NCBI GenBank assembly: GCA_022393335.1
Contig: JAJEKB010000543.1
Coordinates: forward strand, 120,319 to 184,318
DNA: 64,000 nt
Direction of reading: 5' to 3'
DNA from: Macrotrachela quadricornifera
Taxonomy: Eukaryota > Rotifera > Eurotatoria > Philodinida > Philodinidae
Of this stretch, positions 24,501-35,763 are shown piece by piece (position 1 is the stretch's first letter; each line of letters opens with the position of its first letter). The notes below the pieces were generated by a model. It saw only the letters and a program-made list of their open reading frames with translations. It did not search any database and was not told where the DNA came from. The translations under genes and the position numbers were made by a program.

Positions 24501-25662
24501 CCCTCGTACGGTCTTTGGGGGTCCGACGGGACCCACGATGGGTTTTTCGTTTTTTTCTACTTGAAGATCTCTTCTTTTCGGAACCATTTTCCTGCTAATT
24601 GTTGATCTTCTAACGATGTACAAGAATCATATGAAATTTCATACAAAAGTCCTAGCAGTGAAACGCTGAACAGTGGGTCCGGCTGGGCCCCCAAAGACGT
24701 TTGGTGTTATACCGATGATTTTTATTCATATTATATCTGTTCCCTATTATCGCGAGAGTTTATTCACCAAAGATTAGTTATTTTAACACTCTCAACAGTA
24801 AATCAAGCGCTATTTATCTTTGTTTCACGAAATTTTCTGTGTTTTTGTCGAAATATTTGTGCCATCTCCTGGCTATGACCACAACAATCTTTTTATGGGA
24901 TACTCTCAGGTACCAAGGAATATCGAGAGGAAATCAGGATGATCGGCGGGAGGGTTGAAGTGAAATTTTACACAGGTTATAATACATTTCATATTTTACC
25001 AATTTTTCAAAAGCTTCTCAGCATTTGCTGCCATTGTTAGAATAACCACTTCTTAGCGTCACTTTTTTTGCAGTGGGTGTTAGTATAAAATATGGCAATA
25101 GGCATAAGTTAAGAGAAAGACACTCATACTTGCACACTATTTGTTGAATTATTCGATTTAACAATAAATGTAAGTGTATGCACGGCGGGACATGTTGTAA
25201 TAATAAACGAAAATATTTCAAGCAAACTCTCTATACATCTTCTGTCGTCCTCTGACATGGTAAGTTTTCAGTATGGAGATTTTCCGAGCAACACGGGGTA
25301 CTATCACTAGTAAAAAATAAACAAGAAAGTGTCTTTCATTTTTAACATAAGTGGCTATATATATACATAAAGACATTCATTATTCATACTAGAGACATAT
25401 ACATTGTTCATTCGATAACTTTTTAAAACCATAATTTTATCATAATTTCTTCTCAGAAACTTTTTAAAAATACGACCGTTTTCATACATCACAACCATAC
25501 TATGATATTAGCACTTCGAAAAAAATCATTGTATATGCCTTAATTCATCATATCTAGTGCAAAATAGACAGAAAACTAGGTTCTCCTAACTCATTCACAT
25601 GTGGGTCCCGCTGGACCCACATAAGATCGCTCATGTGATAAAATGCAAGGGCCGCACGAGGG
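24501..25662. mobile_element. piggyBac-like non-autonomous element flanked by TTAA
   Basis: The left end TTAA-CCCTCGTACGGTC at 24497-24513 is mirrored by the right end, whose reverse complement reads TTAA-CCCTCGTGCGGCC (25650-25666). CCC-starting inverted termini with TTAA on both sides are the signature of piggyBac transposition. Inside the left end, GTCTTTGGGGGTCC...GGGACCCAC (24511-24534) is inverted again at about 24673-24698, so the first 200 bp can fold into a large hairpin. Near the right end lies a palindrome GTGGGTCCCGCTGGACCCAC at about 25601-25620. No transposase is encoded in the 1162 bp; an ORF at 25018-25221 on the minus strand has no recognisable domain. Confidence 0.85.
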
Positions 25663-25666
25663 TTAA

Positions 25667-26592
25667 TAAAACAGTTAGTCTTATAAGATTCATTGTGGCA
25701 AAATATTCTTCTCCTAGCTTTTGAAAAACTTCTAATTAGTGATTGAATAAAATGAAATATGCTACAGTTAGATTGTCCTACGTACAGTTCTGGTGTTAAA
25801 ATTTAGTAGCTACTTAAATCTCATTACTATTAAATGAAGAGTTACAATTTCAAAATATATTATTCGAAAGGACAAATCGTAAAATTGCAACAATACAAAA
25901 TGTCACAAGGTGCCTATCAAAAGTTTTTTCATTAATTGATTACTATCTATTATTGTTTCTGAGAAGGCTTTATAATACTTTTGGTAAGTACATTTGTGGT
26001 ACTTTTATTTAATAAAAATCTTTTGTGAGAAGGATAAAAGATACAATATGAAAATAAAAAATTATTTTGATCCTTTTGTTCTTCTTCTCATTCCACTTCT
26101 CTGGGTTTGTAAAGCAATATAATTAACTATTCTTCCAATACACAAATAAAAAAACTACTATGTATTTTTACTATCGTTTTTCCAAGCACCAACAATATTC
26201 AAAATAGTTCATTTCATTCGTATATGTCTATCAAATCATGATTAAATAGTCAATTATTGATAGATAACATGACAAACACATTTTTATTAAAATATTTGAT
26301 TAACAGAAATCTGAGATGCCACTAGCTACTGCATTCATTATCTGCAAAGTTATCGGAAATATTTCTTTGTTGATTCATGTCTTCCATAAGAGAGGAATGT
26401 GAAAGAAAAAATAAATGGAAGGCAGGTTCCCTCTTATATTTTCTCTTCTGTCATTCATATCCCTTCTTGACGTTGTTTTTTTCTTCTGTTCTACAATAAA
26501 TTTCTCGTCTTCTTACAACACATGATCTTTCTTTTTTTCTTTCCTATTTTATTCTTATTCGATTCGTTCTATTCATATTTACATTTGATAGA
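25667..26592. other. Intergenic
   Basis: AT-rich DNA upstream of the first LURP-one-related gene; a pyrimidine-rich stretch (26440-26580) directly precedes its start. No other feature. Confidence 0.45.
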
Positions 26593-27205
26593 ATGACATC
26601 TGTTCAAGTTTACAAATCTGACTCAAATCGGCCTTGCCGTTATCAAATTCGAGAAAAATTTTTTACATTTGGTAATAATTTTAAAATTAAAGATGAACTT
26701 GGATGTGATAAATACACAGTACGATCTAAACTATGGACATTGGGTAAAAATCTAGTACTTGAAGATATGAATGGAAGGTATATATAAAAAACAAAATACA
26801 AATCTTTTCTATATATATGCTATTTTTTTTTGTAGTGCTATTTTAAAAATTCGTCGAAAAGGATTTCATTTTCTCGATCAATTTAGTATATTATCAGCTG
26901 GTGATGGTGATTCTGATGAACAAATTGCATCAATTAGACAAAAATTTACTTTTTTCAAACATAGTTATAAAATTTATTCAATATATGGTGAATATAAATT
27001 AAAAGGTCTTGATATATTTGATCATGCATTTACAATTAAGAAACCAGACGGTAAAACAGTAGCTATTGTAAATAAAAAATTTTTTTCTATGGCTGATACA
27101 TATGGTGTTGAAATGATTGAGACAAATGATGGTAAAAATCAAGAAGATCATGCATTTATTTTAGCATTAACTATTATTTTACATTGTTCACTTTATTCAT
27201 CTTGA
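26593..27205 (+). CDS. LURP-one-related (LOR) / tubby-like C-terminal fold protein 1
   Basis: Two exons, 26593-26777 and 26836-27205 (555 nt, 184 aa). The sequence follows the LOR (DUF567) pattern: RYQIREKFFTFGNNFKIKD, KYTVRSKLWTLGKNLVLED, then KIRRKG, a KFTFFKHSYKIYSIYGEYKL strand pair, a DHAFTIKK strand and a closing hydrophobic helix (FILALTIILHCSL). LOR proteins adopt the 12-strand barrel with a central helix shared with tubby and phospholipid scramblases, and the central helix is here the C-terminal hydrophobic one. Function in animals is unclear. It forms a tandem pair with the gene at 28.5 kb; the intron sits at the same codon context in both. Confidence 0.88.
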
Positions 27206-28498
27206 TGAAAGTTGCATTTTGTGTTGTTATCTTAATATTATTATTTATGTATATAAAAAGTTTTGTAAAAATTTCTTGAAAATATCAAAAAAATTATTAT
27301 ACAATCAAACTAATACTTGAAATAAATGTATATTCTATTTTCAATGAAAGTTTAAAATATTAAATTAAATTCAGATAATTATTATCCGTATATTAAATAA
27401 TGTATATTTGAACGATATGGATCTTGACAAAGTTATAATAGAGAAATAAGACAGAAACTACTCCAAAAATAAGTGCTTGATGAGCTACTCTTGATATATA
27501 TATAAAATATAACGAAGCAATTAAAAAGAATTCAGATGTCTGTTACATATATTACAGATTCTCAATATAAAATAAATTCTATATAAATTATTTCGAGATA
27601 ATAATTGAGTAAGAAGTATCCTATTAAGAATATTTTCAATTTCTTCAATCATTATTAACATAATTCGTATCTATATCTATTATAGGTTGAAGTTCATTGA
27701 ACTGTAAAATAACAGTATTGTAGAACATTTCTTTCAATATGAAAATAAATAAGAAAATTATTTTATTTACATATTTTTATACTTATTTTCTTAATGAAAT
27801 ATTCATCTCAATATATATATATATATATAATACTCGAAAACTTTATTCTAGATAATCTTATTTTCTCTAATGAATTTATGTTAATATAAAAATAATAAGA
27901 AAATTTTTATAATACATTTATTTAAACAAATTGAAATAGGAAAGATATGATTTTATTATTAAGTTTCGCAAAGATTAACTGCTCTTTTTTTTATCCAATA
28001 TAAAATACAAGTAAGAATCCTTTGAATGTACTTATTTTATATTGACGAATATTTTCGATCTTGAAGTTTTTTAAATAAAAATGGTTGAACTTCATATAAT
28101 CACTGTGAAAAATATAACATATTCATCATAGAAAATAAAGCATAATAATAATGAAGAAAATTAATAGAATCCTAAACATGAGAAATAGTATATTTCTTTT
28201 ACATAAAAACTAAAAAGAAGCCATATTATATATCAAAATAGATAAATAATATTGATGAAAATTTTCTTTTCCTCTATTTTTCATTATACTTTTTCATTCT
28301 TTATTATTGTTATCATTTACTTTTTATATCAACAAAAATGCACGCTATCAACAACATTATTATTTTATACATATTGACGTCATTATTCTTCGTCATAATT
28401 ATCAGTACAAACAGAGTCATAGGTGTGATTAGAGATTTTTCTTCCATAAATACTAGAATTGTAAATCATGTATCTATTCATATAGAATATTCTTTACA
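27206..28498. other. Intergenic between tandem LOR genes
   Basis: AT-rich with an AT dinucleotide run near 27815. No supported gene. An ORF at 28338-28553 overlaps the start of the next gene in another frame and is a shadow. Confidence 0.5.
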
Positions 28499-29144
28499 AT
28501 GGCTTATGCTTATCCTGTATATCCATCAGCAGATCCATATAGTCAACCTGTAGCTGTTCATCGTTATCAAATTCGAGAAAAGATTTTTTCACTTGGTGAT
28601 ACTTTTAAAATTAAAGATGAATCTGGTCGAGATACATTCGCTGTACGATCTAAATTGTTTTCATTTGGTAATAAGCTTATTCTTGAAGATATGGCTGGGA
28701 AGTAAGTTATCGGAAGAGTTTTTTTTTCATTCAAAAGAATAAAGTAAATCATTATTTTACATTTGTAGTGGTTTAGTTAAAATTCAACAAGAAGTCTTTC
28801 GTCTTCGTCCTACGTATAATATATTATCAGGTCGTGATGGTGATTCAGATCGACAATTAGCTGTTATTAAAAAGAAATTTACATTTATTCGACAAAAATT
28901 TGATATTGATTCTGTTTATGGTCAATATTCTATTGAAGGTCTTGATATTTTTGCTCATTCATTTGTATTGACAAAACAAGGACAAGTGGTGACAACTATA
29001 AGTAAAGCATTCTTCACGTTAGCTGATACTTATGGTGTTGAAATAGCAGCAAATGAAGATCAAACATTTATTTTAGCACTTGTTATTGTTATCGATCAAA
29101 TTCTATATGATAATAGTAGTCATCATCATCATCACCATCATTAA
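28499..29144 (+). CDS. LURP-one-related (LOR) protein 2 with poly-His C-terminus
   Basis: Two exons, 28499-28701 and 28769-29144 (579 nt, 192 aa). It matches LOR 1 across its length: HRYQIREKIFSLGDTFKIKD, FAVRSKLFSFGNKLILEDM, a DGDSDRQLAVIKKKFTFI block, DIDSVYGQYSIEG, and ADTYGVEIA before the closing hydrophobic helix FILALVIVIDQIL. The N-terminus is longer and Pro/Tyr-rich (AYAYPVYPSADPYSQP). The C-terminus ends in seven histidines, encoded by a CAT/CAC run, absent from LOR 1. The shared intron position supports duplication after the intron was present. Confidence 0.9.
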
Positions 29145-30685
29145 TAATTAATTTTTTAAAGACTTTTTTCTATTTTCATAATTATTTATTTGTTATGTTT
29201 GATAACATGATTATATGTAGAGTACATTGAGATATCCTTTTCTAAGAAATTTCATCTGTATTTTAAAACAGAATAGAATTGCATTCTATTTTAACCCAAT
29301 TGAAGAAAAAGCAAACTCATATTTGACGGGAGATTGAGTCAATACACAAAGCTAATATAGGATGTATTGTCTTATGTAGTGTTCTGTTCACCAGAAATTG
29401 ACAATAGAGAGGAAACATACGAAAATTGATAGTAAAAAGCATTTAAAAAAGAACTTTTATATGGTTACTGCAGTATTTAGAAGACAAACATGACTAATGG
29501 AAAGCTTTGTTTGACTGTTAGAGCATTAGGGAAATGAAAAATAACTCATGCTGATTCGATCGATCTAAGCGTTTAGACTAATAATGATACTCATGAATGG
29601 AACATCTACTCCTAGGTTGAAGTAGTACTTCTGGGATAAGCCAATCTTTAGAAGAAAACTATATAGGCTATAGGAAATGTTCACCAGGTACAAATTTCGA
29701 TAGGCTTTTAAGAGAAAATATTGACTTGTCTTCATCTATGTGTCATTTCAAACGAAGCTACACATGTGACAATGATTTGAAACATTCAACGATGACAAAG
29801 TACAAATTCATATGAACGCATTATCTGTACACAAAGCTCACTAATTTTTAGAATAATCACTCGATAATTATTTTAGTCGATCGAAGTTGAAAGAGATGTT
29901 GAATACTTCGGAAAAGAATCAAAACAGTGTCAACTTCGAAAGTTGAATGTACTTGATGTATCGGCGATCATTCGCTTAAGACGATAAGAAGTAGTAAAAT
30001 TATCATCATCATCAAATTGTCTATAGTCTAACTGCAATAACTTCACTAATTTTATTGAAAATATCTGAATATACAACTTAGCCCAATAAAATCATACGAT
30101 TCTTGTGATTAAATATAATTGATCTACTAATCATTCATAATTAATATTAAAATAATATTTAAGGACAAATACTATCAAATCACTTAAATATTTGTCAAAC
30201 ATTGAATTTCAAAGATAATTTTGAATTATCTTCAACAAAAGAAAAACCTTTACAAAATTGAATATCGTATTTGAGTCAAATGCTTGTTCATTAATACAAA
30301 ACTATCATTTACAGAATTTTACTAAAGATTAGATGTCGCTTAGATTCAAAATATATAGTTTTTTTTATCATTTTTCTCTTAACTAAAAACAATTTAAAAC
30401 ACTATAATAAATTTCTTATCTTCTTAATCTATTCATTCATAAATACATTATATTTAATATTACTAAACGATATCGATCGTTTTATTTTTCTATAAATACA
30501 AATACTAAACTGCGTAATTTATATTCTTTCTTTGTTCTATCTACATAATCATCTAGGTCTATTCTTTCTTCTGTTCATTGTTATTTTCTTAATATACTTT
30601 TAACTATAAGACAAACATAGTTTACATTAGAATTTTAGATATATTATAAAGATTTCGTGCAATAATATCTGAGAAAAAAAAACTA
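29145..30685. other. Intergenic
   Basis: No gene or clear repeat. Composition from 29.3 to 30.0 kb is less AT-extreme than its surroundings and may be decayed mobile DNA, but no terminal repeats were seen. Confidence 0.4.
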
Positions 30686-32000
30686 ATGGGAGAGTATGTG
30701 AAAATAAATAATTATTATTTTCTAAGATTAAATACTATAATTTAATTCTAGTCGTCAAATTTTTATTGGAAATATATGTAATATATCAAATGAAACATTA
30801 CGTACATATTGTGAAAAATACGGTGCATTAACAGAATTATCATTAAATCGTGATAAAGAAAATAATGTAAATTTAATTTAATTTAATATTATTTTTTTTT
30901 TATTGTTTTCCTAAAGGTTTATCATTGTTTTGCTTTTGTTACTTTTCAATTTGCTCGTAGTATAACACAATTTATGTCAAAGCGACCACATTTAATAAAT
31001 GGTGATGAAATATTTGTTAAACGAGCATTACCACGTTTAACATCATCTATACCTGAACGACTTATTGTTACTAATCGATTAATTTTACAAGATTTCTATA
31101 AATATAATAAAAATCTTCTTCGAAATTATTTTCAAAAATTTGGTCATATTAAAAAAATTGATATTGAACATGGTTTTATTGATTATGATGTTAGTTTTCT
31201 AAGTAATATTTATTTGCAAAACAAAAAAAAGAGAATTTCTTTTTAGGATTATGATGATGTTGATCGTGTTTTACTTGCTCGACCACATTATATACGAGAT
31301 CAAGAAATTTATGTTACAAAATATGTTCCATCAGAACAAAAAGATAATTCAGATAATCATTATTTACGTTCAAATCATCATCATCATAGTCGATTAAATA
31401 TTAATTCTAATCATCGACAATATTCAAATAATAATGAACAACCTGATAGAATTATTACAACATCAACAGATTCAATAAAATTACCATGTACTAAAAAATT
31501 TAAACAAAATTCATCAGATATTGTACAAAAAAACAAAATCTTTATTTTTTGTCTATTTAATTAATTTAAAAAAATTCTTTTTTTTTTTTGTTAAGATTTG
31601 CGTAAATCAACAATCTAATAATAATGAAGGTATAGAAGATGGTGAAGAATTAGATGAAAAACAATATAATTATAATTATTTAAATACTCAATACGAAAAT
31701 CTTGAAGAACAATTTCAACAATATAAACAATCAAAAGAAATTGAAATATGTAATTTAAAAATGGATTTCGAACGTATAAAAAAACAATTAAATGATATAA
31801 CACAAGAAAAACTTGATATTTTAGTAAAAAATCAACAATTATTTCATAATGAATTAATATTTCGTCTATTTCCTACTAATACATCAATTGATACACAAAC
31901 AACTGAAGATTTTTTCCGTTCATCTCCTAATAAATCAGCTAAAAAACGTAAATTATCATCATCATCATCAGCTTATCAGGAATATGAATATTATTCATAA
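30686..32000 (+). CDS. Two-RRM RNA-binding protein with C-terminal coiled coil (hnRNP-like)
   Basis: Five exons: 30686-30693 (8 nt), 30752-30866, 30917-31189, 31247-31522 and 31596-32000 (1077 nt, 358 aa). RRM1 has RNP2 IFIGNI (residues 6-11) and RNP1 YHCFAFVTF (43-51), closing with EIFVKRALPR as in hnRNP A/B-type proteins. A second, divergent RRM covers about residues 90-158 (LILQDF, YFQKFGHIKKIDI, DYDDVDRVL). Then come a polar His/Asn-rich region, a coiled coil (about 250-305) and a basic cluster KKRK followed by polyserine, a likely nuclear signal. The 8-nt first coding exon (MGD split codon) is the least certain part; the rest is well supported. Confidence 0.82.
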
Positions 32001-34678
32001 GCAAAAATAAATTATTTAGTACATTTTTTGTTTACTTATTTAGAATTGTGATTTGATTGTCATTGTGTGCATATATATTTGAATATTCTTGGTCTTTTTG
32101 CTTTGTGTTAGATAGAACTTTTGTGATAAACTTGACTTTTCTCTTTTTTTCCTTCTTTTACTTATATTGTTTTCTTAATTGATATGGTATCATAAAAATT
32201 TAAGTGTTCATTTAATAAGATTTATCAAATTATATTAACGAAATTCATGGGAAACGTATCACGTTTCCATCGACCAACTCAGAATCAGCTAAAACTTTCA
32301 GGATTTATAGAGCTCGATGAGCTGATCATTTTGGTATTATATAGTACTAGATTTTTATGTAGTTTTGTATGAACTTACCATTAAATATGATAAAACTGGA
32401 AAAATCTGGTTTTTTAGAGAATATTCTGAGAACATTTTCTTTCTTATTATATAACCAAAAAATAATAATCTATATATATTCTAATAGTCCATGTTCAGCT
32501 CTATGAAATCATACTGAAGTCAAATACTATCACTCAATAGCAAGTCCTAGTCGAATTTGGGTGAATGGTGATATAGTAGGTTTTGTAGAGCGTCACCTGC
32601 TCTATCTTCTGGCATATAATACTTTTCGCACCGTCTTGATTTTGGTCTGCTAGAGAGCCTAAATGTTTATTTACCCAGGTTATTTAGATCTCACACAAGG
32701 ATTTTCAAAGATTAACTCAATGAAATTATCTACAAATTTCAATTCAAATAAGTGTCAACTAGCAGAGGAAAGAGCCTGTCAGATATTAGAAGCCACGTCA
32801 CTTTCTTTCATATCATCTCGCAGTCGTAATCTGCCAAAAGAAATATTACACTCATTAATGTTCAAATTTGTGCTATAAAATAAGAAAGAAAATGTTCTCA
32901 GAATATTCTCTAAAAAACCCACGATTTTCCAGTTTTATCATATTTTATGCTAAATTCATATAACTGTATTTTGACTCATTTTAAGTGAAACTACATGCAA
33001 ACCTAGTACTATTTGATACCAAAATGATCAGTTCGTCGAGCTCTGAAAGTTTCAGCTGATTCTGAGGTAGTCGTGTATGCAGTGGTACGTTTAACATGGA
33101 CTCCCTCATTGTTATGTATTCATAATAAAAAAAAACATGAACTTTTTTTTCAGATATAACGATAAACTTAAACTTTATTTCAAGTCTTATACAAACTTCT
33201 CCAATTATTCTATCAATCAAAGATGATAGGAGATTCTTGATTAAAATATCGATTACAATTCCACTAATCTTGTTATAGATTGGCACAAAAAAAAGAACCG
33301 TTCAATTTCAAATTTTATTGCCTTGATTCTATGTTTTATATAATTATATGTAAAATATTATAATATAAAATTGTATCCTTCAAAGTTTACTTTTCACTCT
33401 TGCCGAACTCTAGATATAAATAATAAAATAATATAACTTTTTTAATGTATGTTATGCTTTATTAGCAAACATTCAAGTATAGACTAATATATGAAATATT
33501 GATCTAGCTAGAATAGCGGATTTTCAATATATTATACTCCATTTTTTTTGGAATGAACGTTAATCTTCTTTTTTTTTGTATATTCGATTATCAATCAATG
33601 AACATTTTTATTTTATAAAAACTTTTTATCAATATGTGTATTTTAAAGTTTTTTTAAAATGTGATATAGAAATAGGAAGGTTTCTTACATATGTTTCTCT
33701 AAAAACCAGTTGTGTTAACGTTTATTTATGTATTAACGATTATTAAAATAAAACAATCTATAATCTGAATTACATGAAAAATATTCATGATAAATACTTC
33801 CACACAAGAACTGATCTTACATATGTATCTAAATGTTTCAAAATACCAGGAAATCATTGTAATCCCATGCGAGATTATCTATCCTATTTTTCACTATTTT
33901 AATAATAATTATCAAGGAAACCTAGTTTCATACTTTATCTTATTCAATTATATTAATTGTCTTCAACGTGGTGCACATACCTTTATAAACATCATTTTGT
34001 TCTTTTTCACTGCATAAGTACATTCTTACACTATTCTACCAAGTATGATAGAGTGATCATGCACATCTCTAGTTTCTATTCCATTCATTAGATTTAAAAA
34101 AGGGAAAAGTACTTTTTTTTTATTTAGTCTAGTGATATATGATAGTATTAGTACGATTGCTATATAATAACTACTATTATCTTCGTTAGACTGATAAATT
34201 TTTAGAAAAAAAAGACAATCTAACGATCAGATAACACTTTTCATTCTAATCACAAGAAGATTTTCTACAAAAAAACCTTTTTTTTTGTGTTGGAATATTC
34301 CTTAATTTAAATAAAAATCTTCTGATTATATTAAAATAACAATTACTTCTAACGCATAATTTTCTTCAACAAAAACAAAACAACAATCAAAAGAATCTAT
34401 CGGCATCTATAAGCACCTTTCATACATAATACAATACGGTTTATTGTCTTCAAAAAAAAAAAAACTATTCCATCACCGCAGGATATTAAATTCAACACTG
34501 TTTATTCATTTCTCTTTTTTACCCTCTCATTTTTAACACATCCTCTTCAATAAATGAAACAAATCAATTGAACTCTTATAATATAGTTTGTTTGTATTAT
34601 GTATTTTTTTTACAGACAATAATAAAAACACAAAAATATCACACATACTGTCAAGAATATATTCTTTTTTTTATTATT
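32001..34678. other. Intergenic, containing an inverted-repeat element
   Basis: Apart from the element at 32246-33098, the region is AT-rich and featureless. ORFs at 32663-32878, 32981-33286 and 33787-34017 have no recognisable motif; the first two lie within or overlap the element. Confidence 0.5.
32246..33098. mobile_element. Non-autonomous element with about 210-bp inverted arms
   Basis: Left arm about 32246-32453 and right arm about 32873-33098 are reverse complements with scattered mismatches and small gaps. Shared landmarks are CAGAATCAGCT, CTGATCATTTTGGTAT, ATAGTACTAG, ATGATAAAACTGGAAAA and the inner block AGAGAATATTCTGAGAACAT. The outer ends are CATGG / CCATG. The 420-bp core has one short plus-strand ORF without a known domain. 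No target duplication was established because the outer 30 bp are diverged. Confidence 0.82.
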
Positions 34679-35763
34679 TTAGATCATTTTTAACCATTTC
34701 GATTGTATAGAAAATAAATCAAATGATGATGATGGACGTTTTTTTATACTAAGATCAAGAGGAATATCTGACGATGATGGTGATGATTTTGGAATAATTT
34801 TTTTAAATATTCGTTGTCGTTTTGGTTTTATTGAAGGTATTGATGGACATATTTCACCAAATTCTGATGTTATTTTATCAATTAATGATTGTTTATATGA
34901 ATTTGATTCAACAATATTATCAATTAAAAACGATGAATAATGTGGTGGTGATGGTGGAGTTAAAAGATTAACAATAGATATCGAATTTTTCGATTGTATA
35001 GGAGATATAGATGTTGATGAAGATGGTGAATGTGGAGGAGTTGGAACTAAAGGACATGTTGATAATGTTCGATTAATTGTTTCATGCTGAATTATTTTTG
35101 GAGAAAATGATGAAGAATTTTTTACTGGTGATGATGGAGATGAACATAAACAATGACCAAATGATGTTATAGTATTCATCATTGTAAAACGAAGAGGAAT
35201 ATGTGATGATGATGATGATGCTGAAAGATCTTTTAGACAAATAGAATCATTTAATAATTGATCATTTGAATCATAAATTGATACCTAAAAAGATACAAAA
35301 ATTTTTATTAAATATTTAAAATAAGATTTATTTTCTTTTTTTTTTTATTTACTTGTGTCATCGGTGAATGTGGTAAAACTTGTTCTATATATAAACGAAG
35401 AATACGAATAGGCATTGAACCTTGACATTCAAGATAACGACGAGCAAACTATAAAACTAATATTAAATAAATAAAATAAAAAGAAATGAATATACTTGAA
35501 TAGATGCATGATCACTAATAGATGATTGTGGACAACTAAAAGAAAATAACAAGAACAAAAAAAAGAAAGAATAAATTTTTCTTTGTTTTATTAGAAATTT
35601 TATATTGGAACATACCTACATTTTGTATCTAATTCAATATAAACATTTTCTTCATTTTTTATATGTTCTATTTAATATAAAATAAATGAAATGATTTATA
35701 TTTATAAAAGATAAAAGTCTTTTTCTTTTTACTTTTATGAAGTTTTACTCGTCGATTCTTCAT
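34679..35763 (-). CDS. RAWUL-like (PCGF-type) protein with CtBP-binding motif
   Basis: Five exons on the minus strand: 35763-35733, 35667-35616, 35535-35496, 35448-35353 and 35284-34679 (825 nt, 274 aa). Exons 3-5 encode FARRYLECQGSMPIRILRLY, then IEQVLPHSPMTQVSIYDSND and QLLNDSICLKDL. This follows the ubiquitin-like RAWUL domain of Polycomb RING-finger proteins (RYL.C...M.V..L..F......V.I...D..L.D..TL.D). No RING finger is encoded upstream, where the first exon is a short basic stretch. The C-terminal half is Ser/Pro-rich, with PLDLSIKK near the end, the classical PxDLS motif that binds the corepressor CtBP, and a basic segment KPKRQRIFKK. A transcriptional repressor role is inferred. Exon 1 and start are less certain. 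Confidence 0.62.

Noticed and set aside
24497..25666. Possibility that the GGGTCC repeats were a CRISPR-like or tandem array
   Set aside because: The repeats are inverted, irregularly spaced and bounded by TTAA termini; a DNA transposon explains them and CRISPR arrays are not expected in an animal genome.
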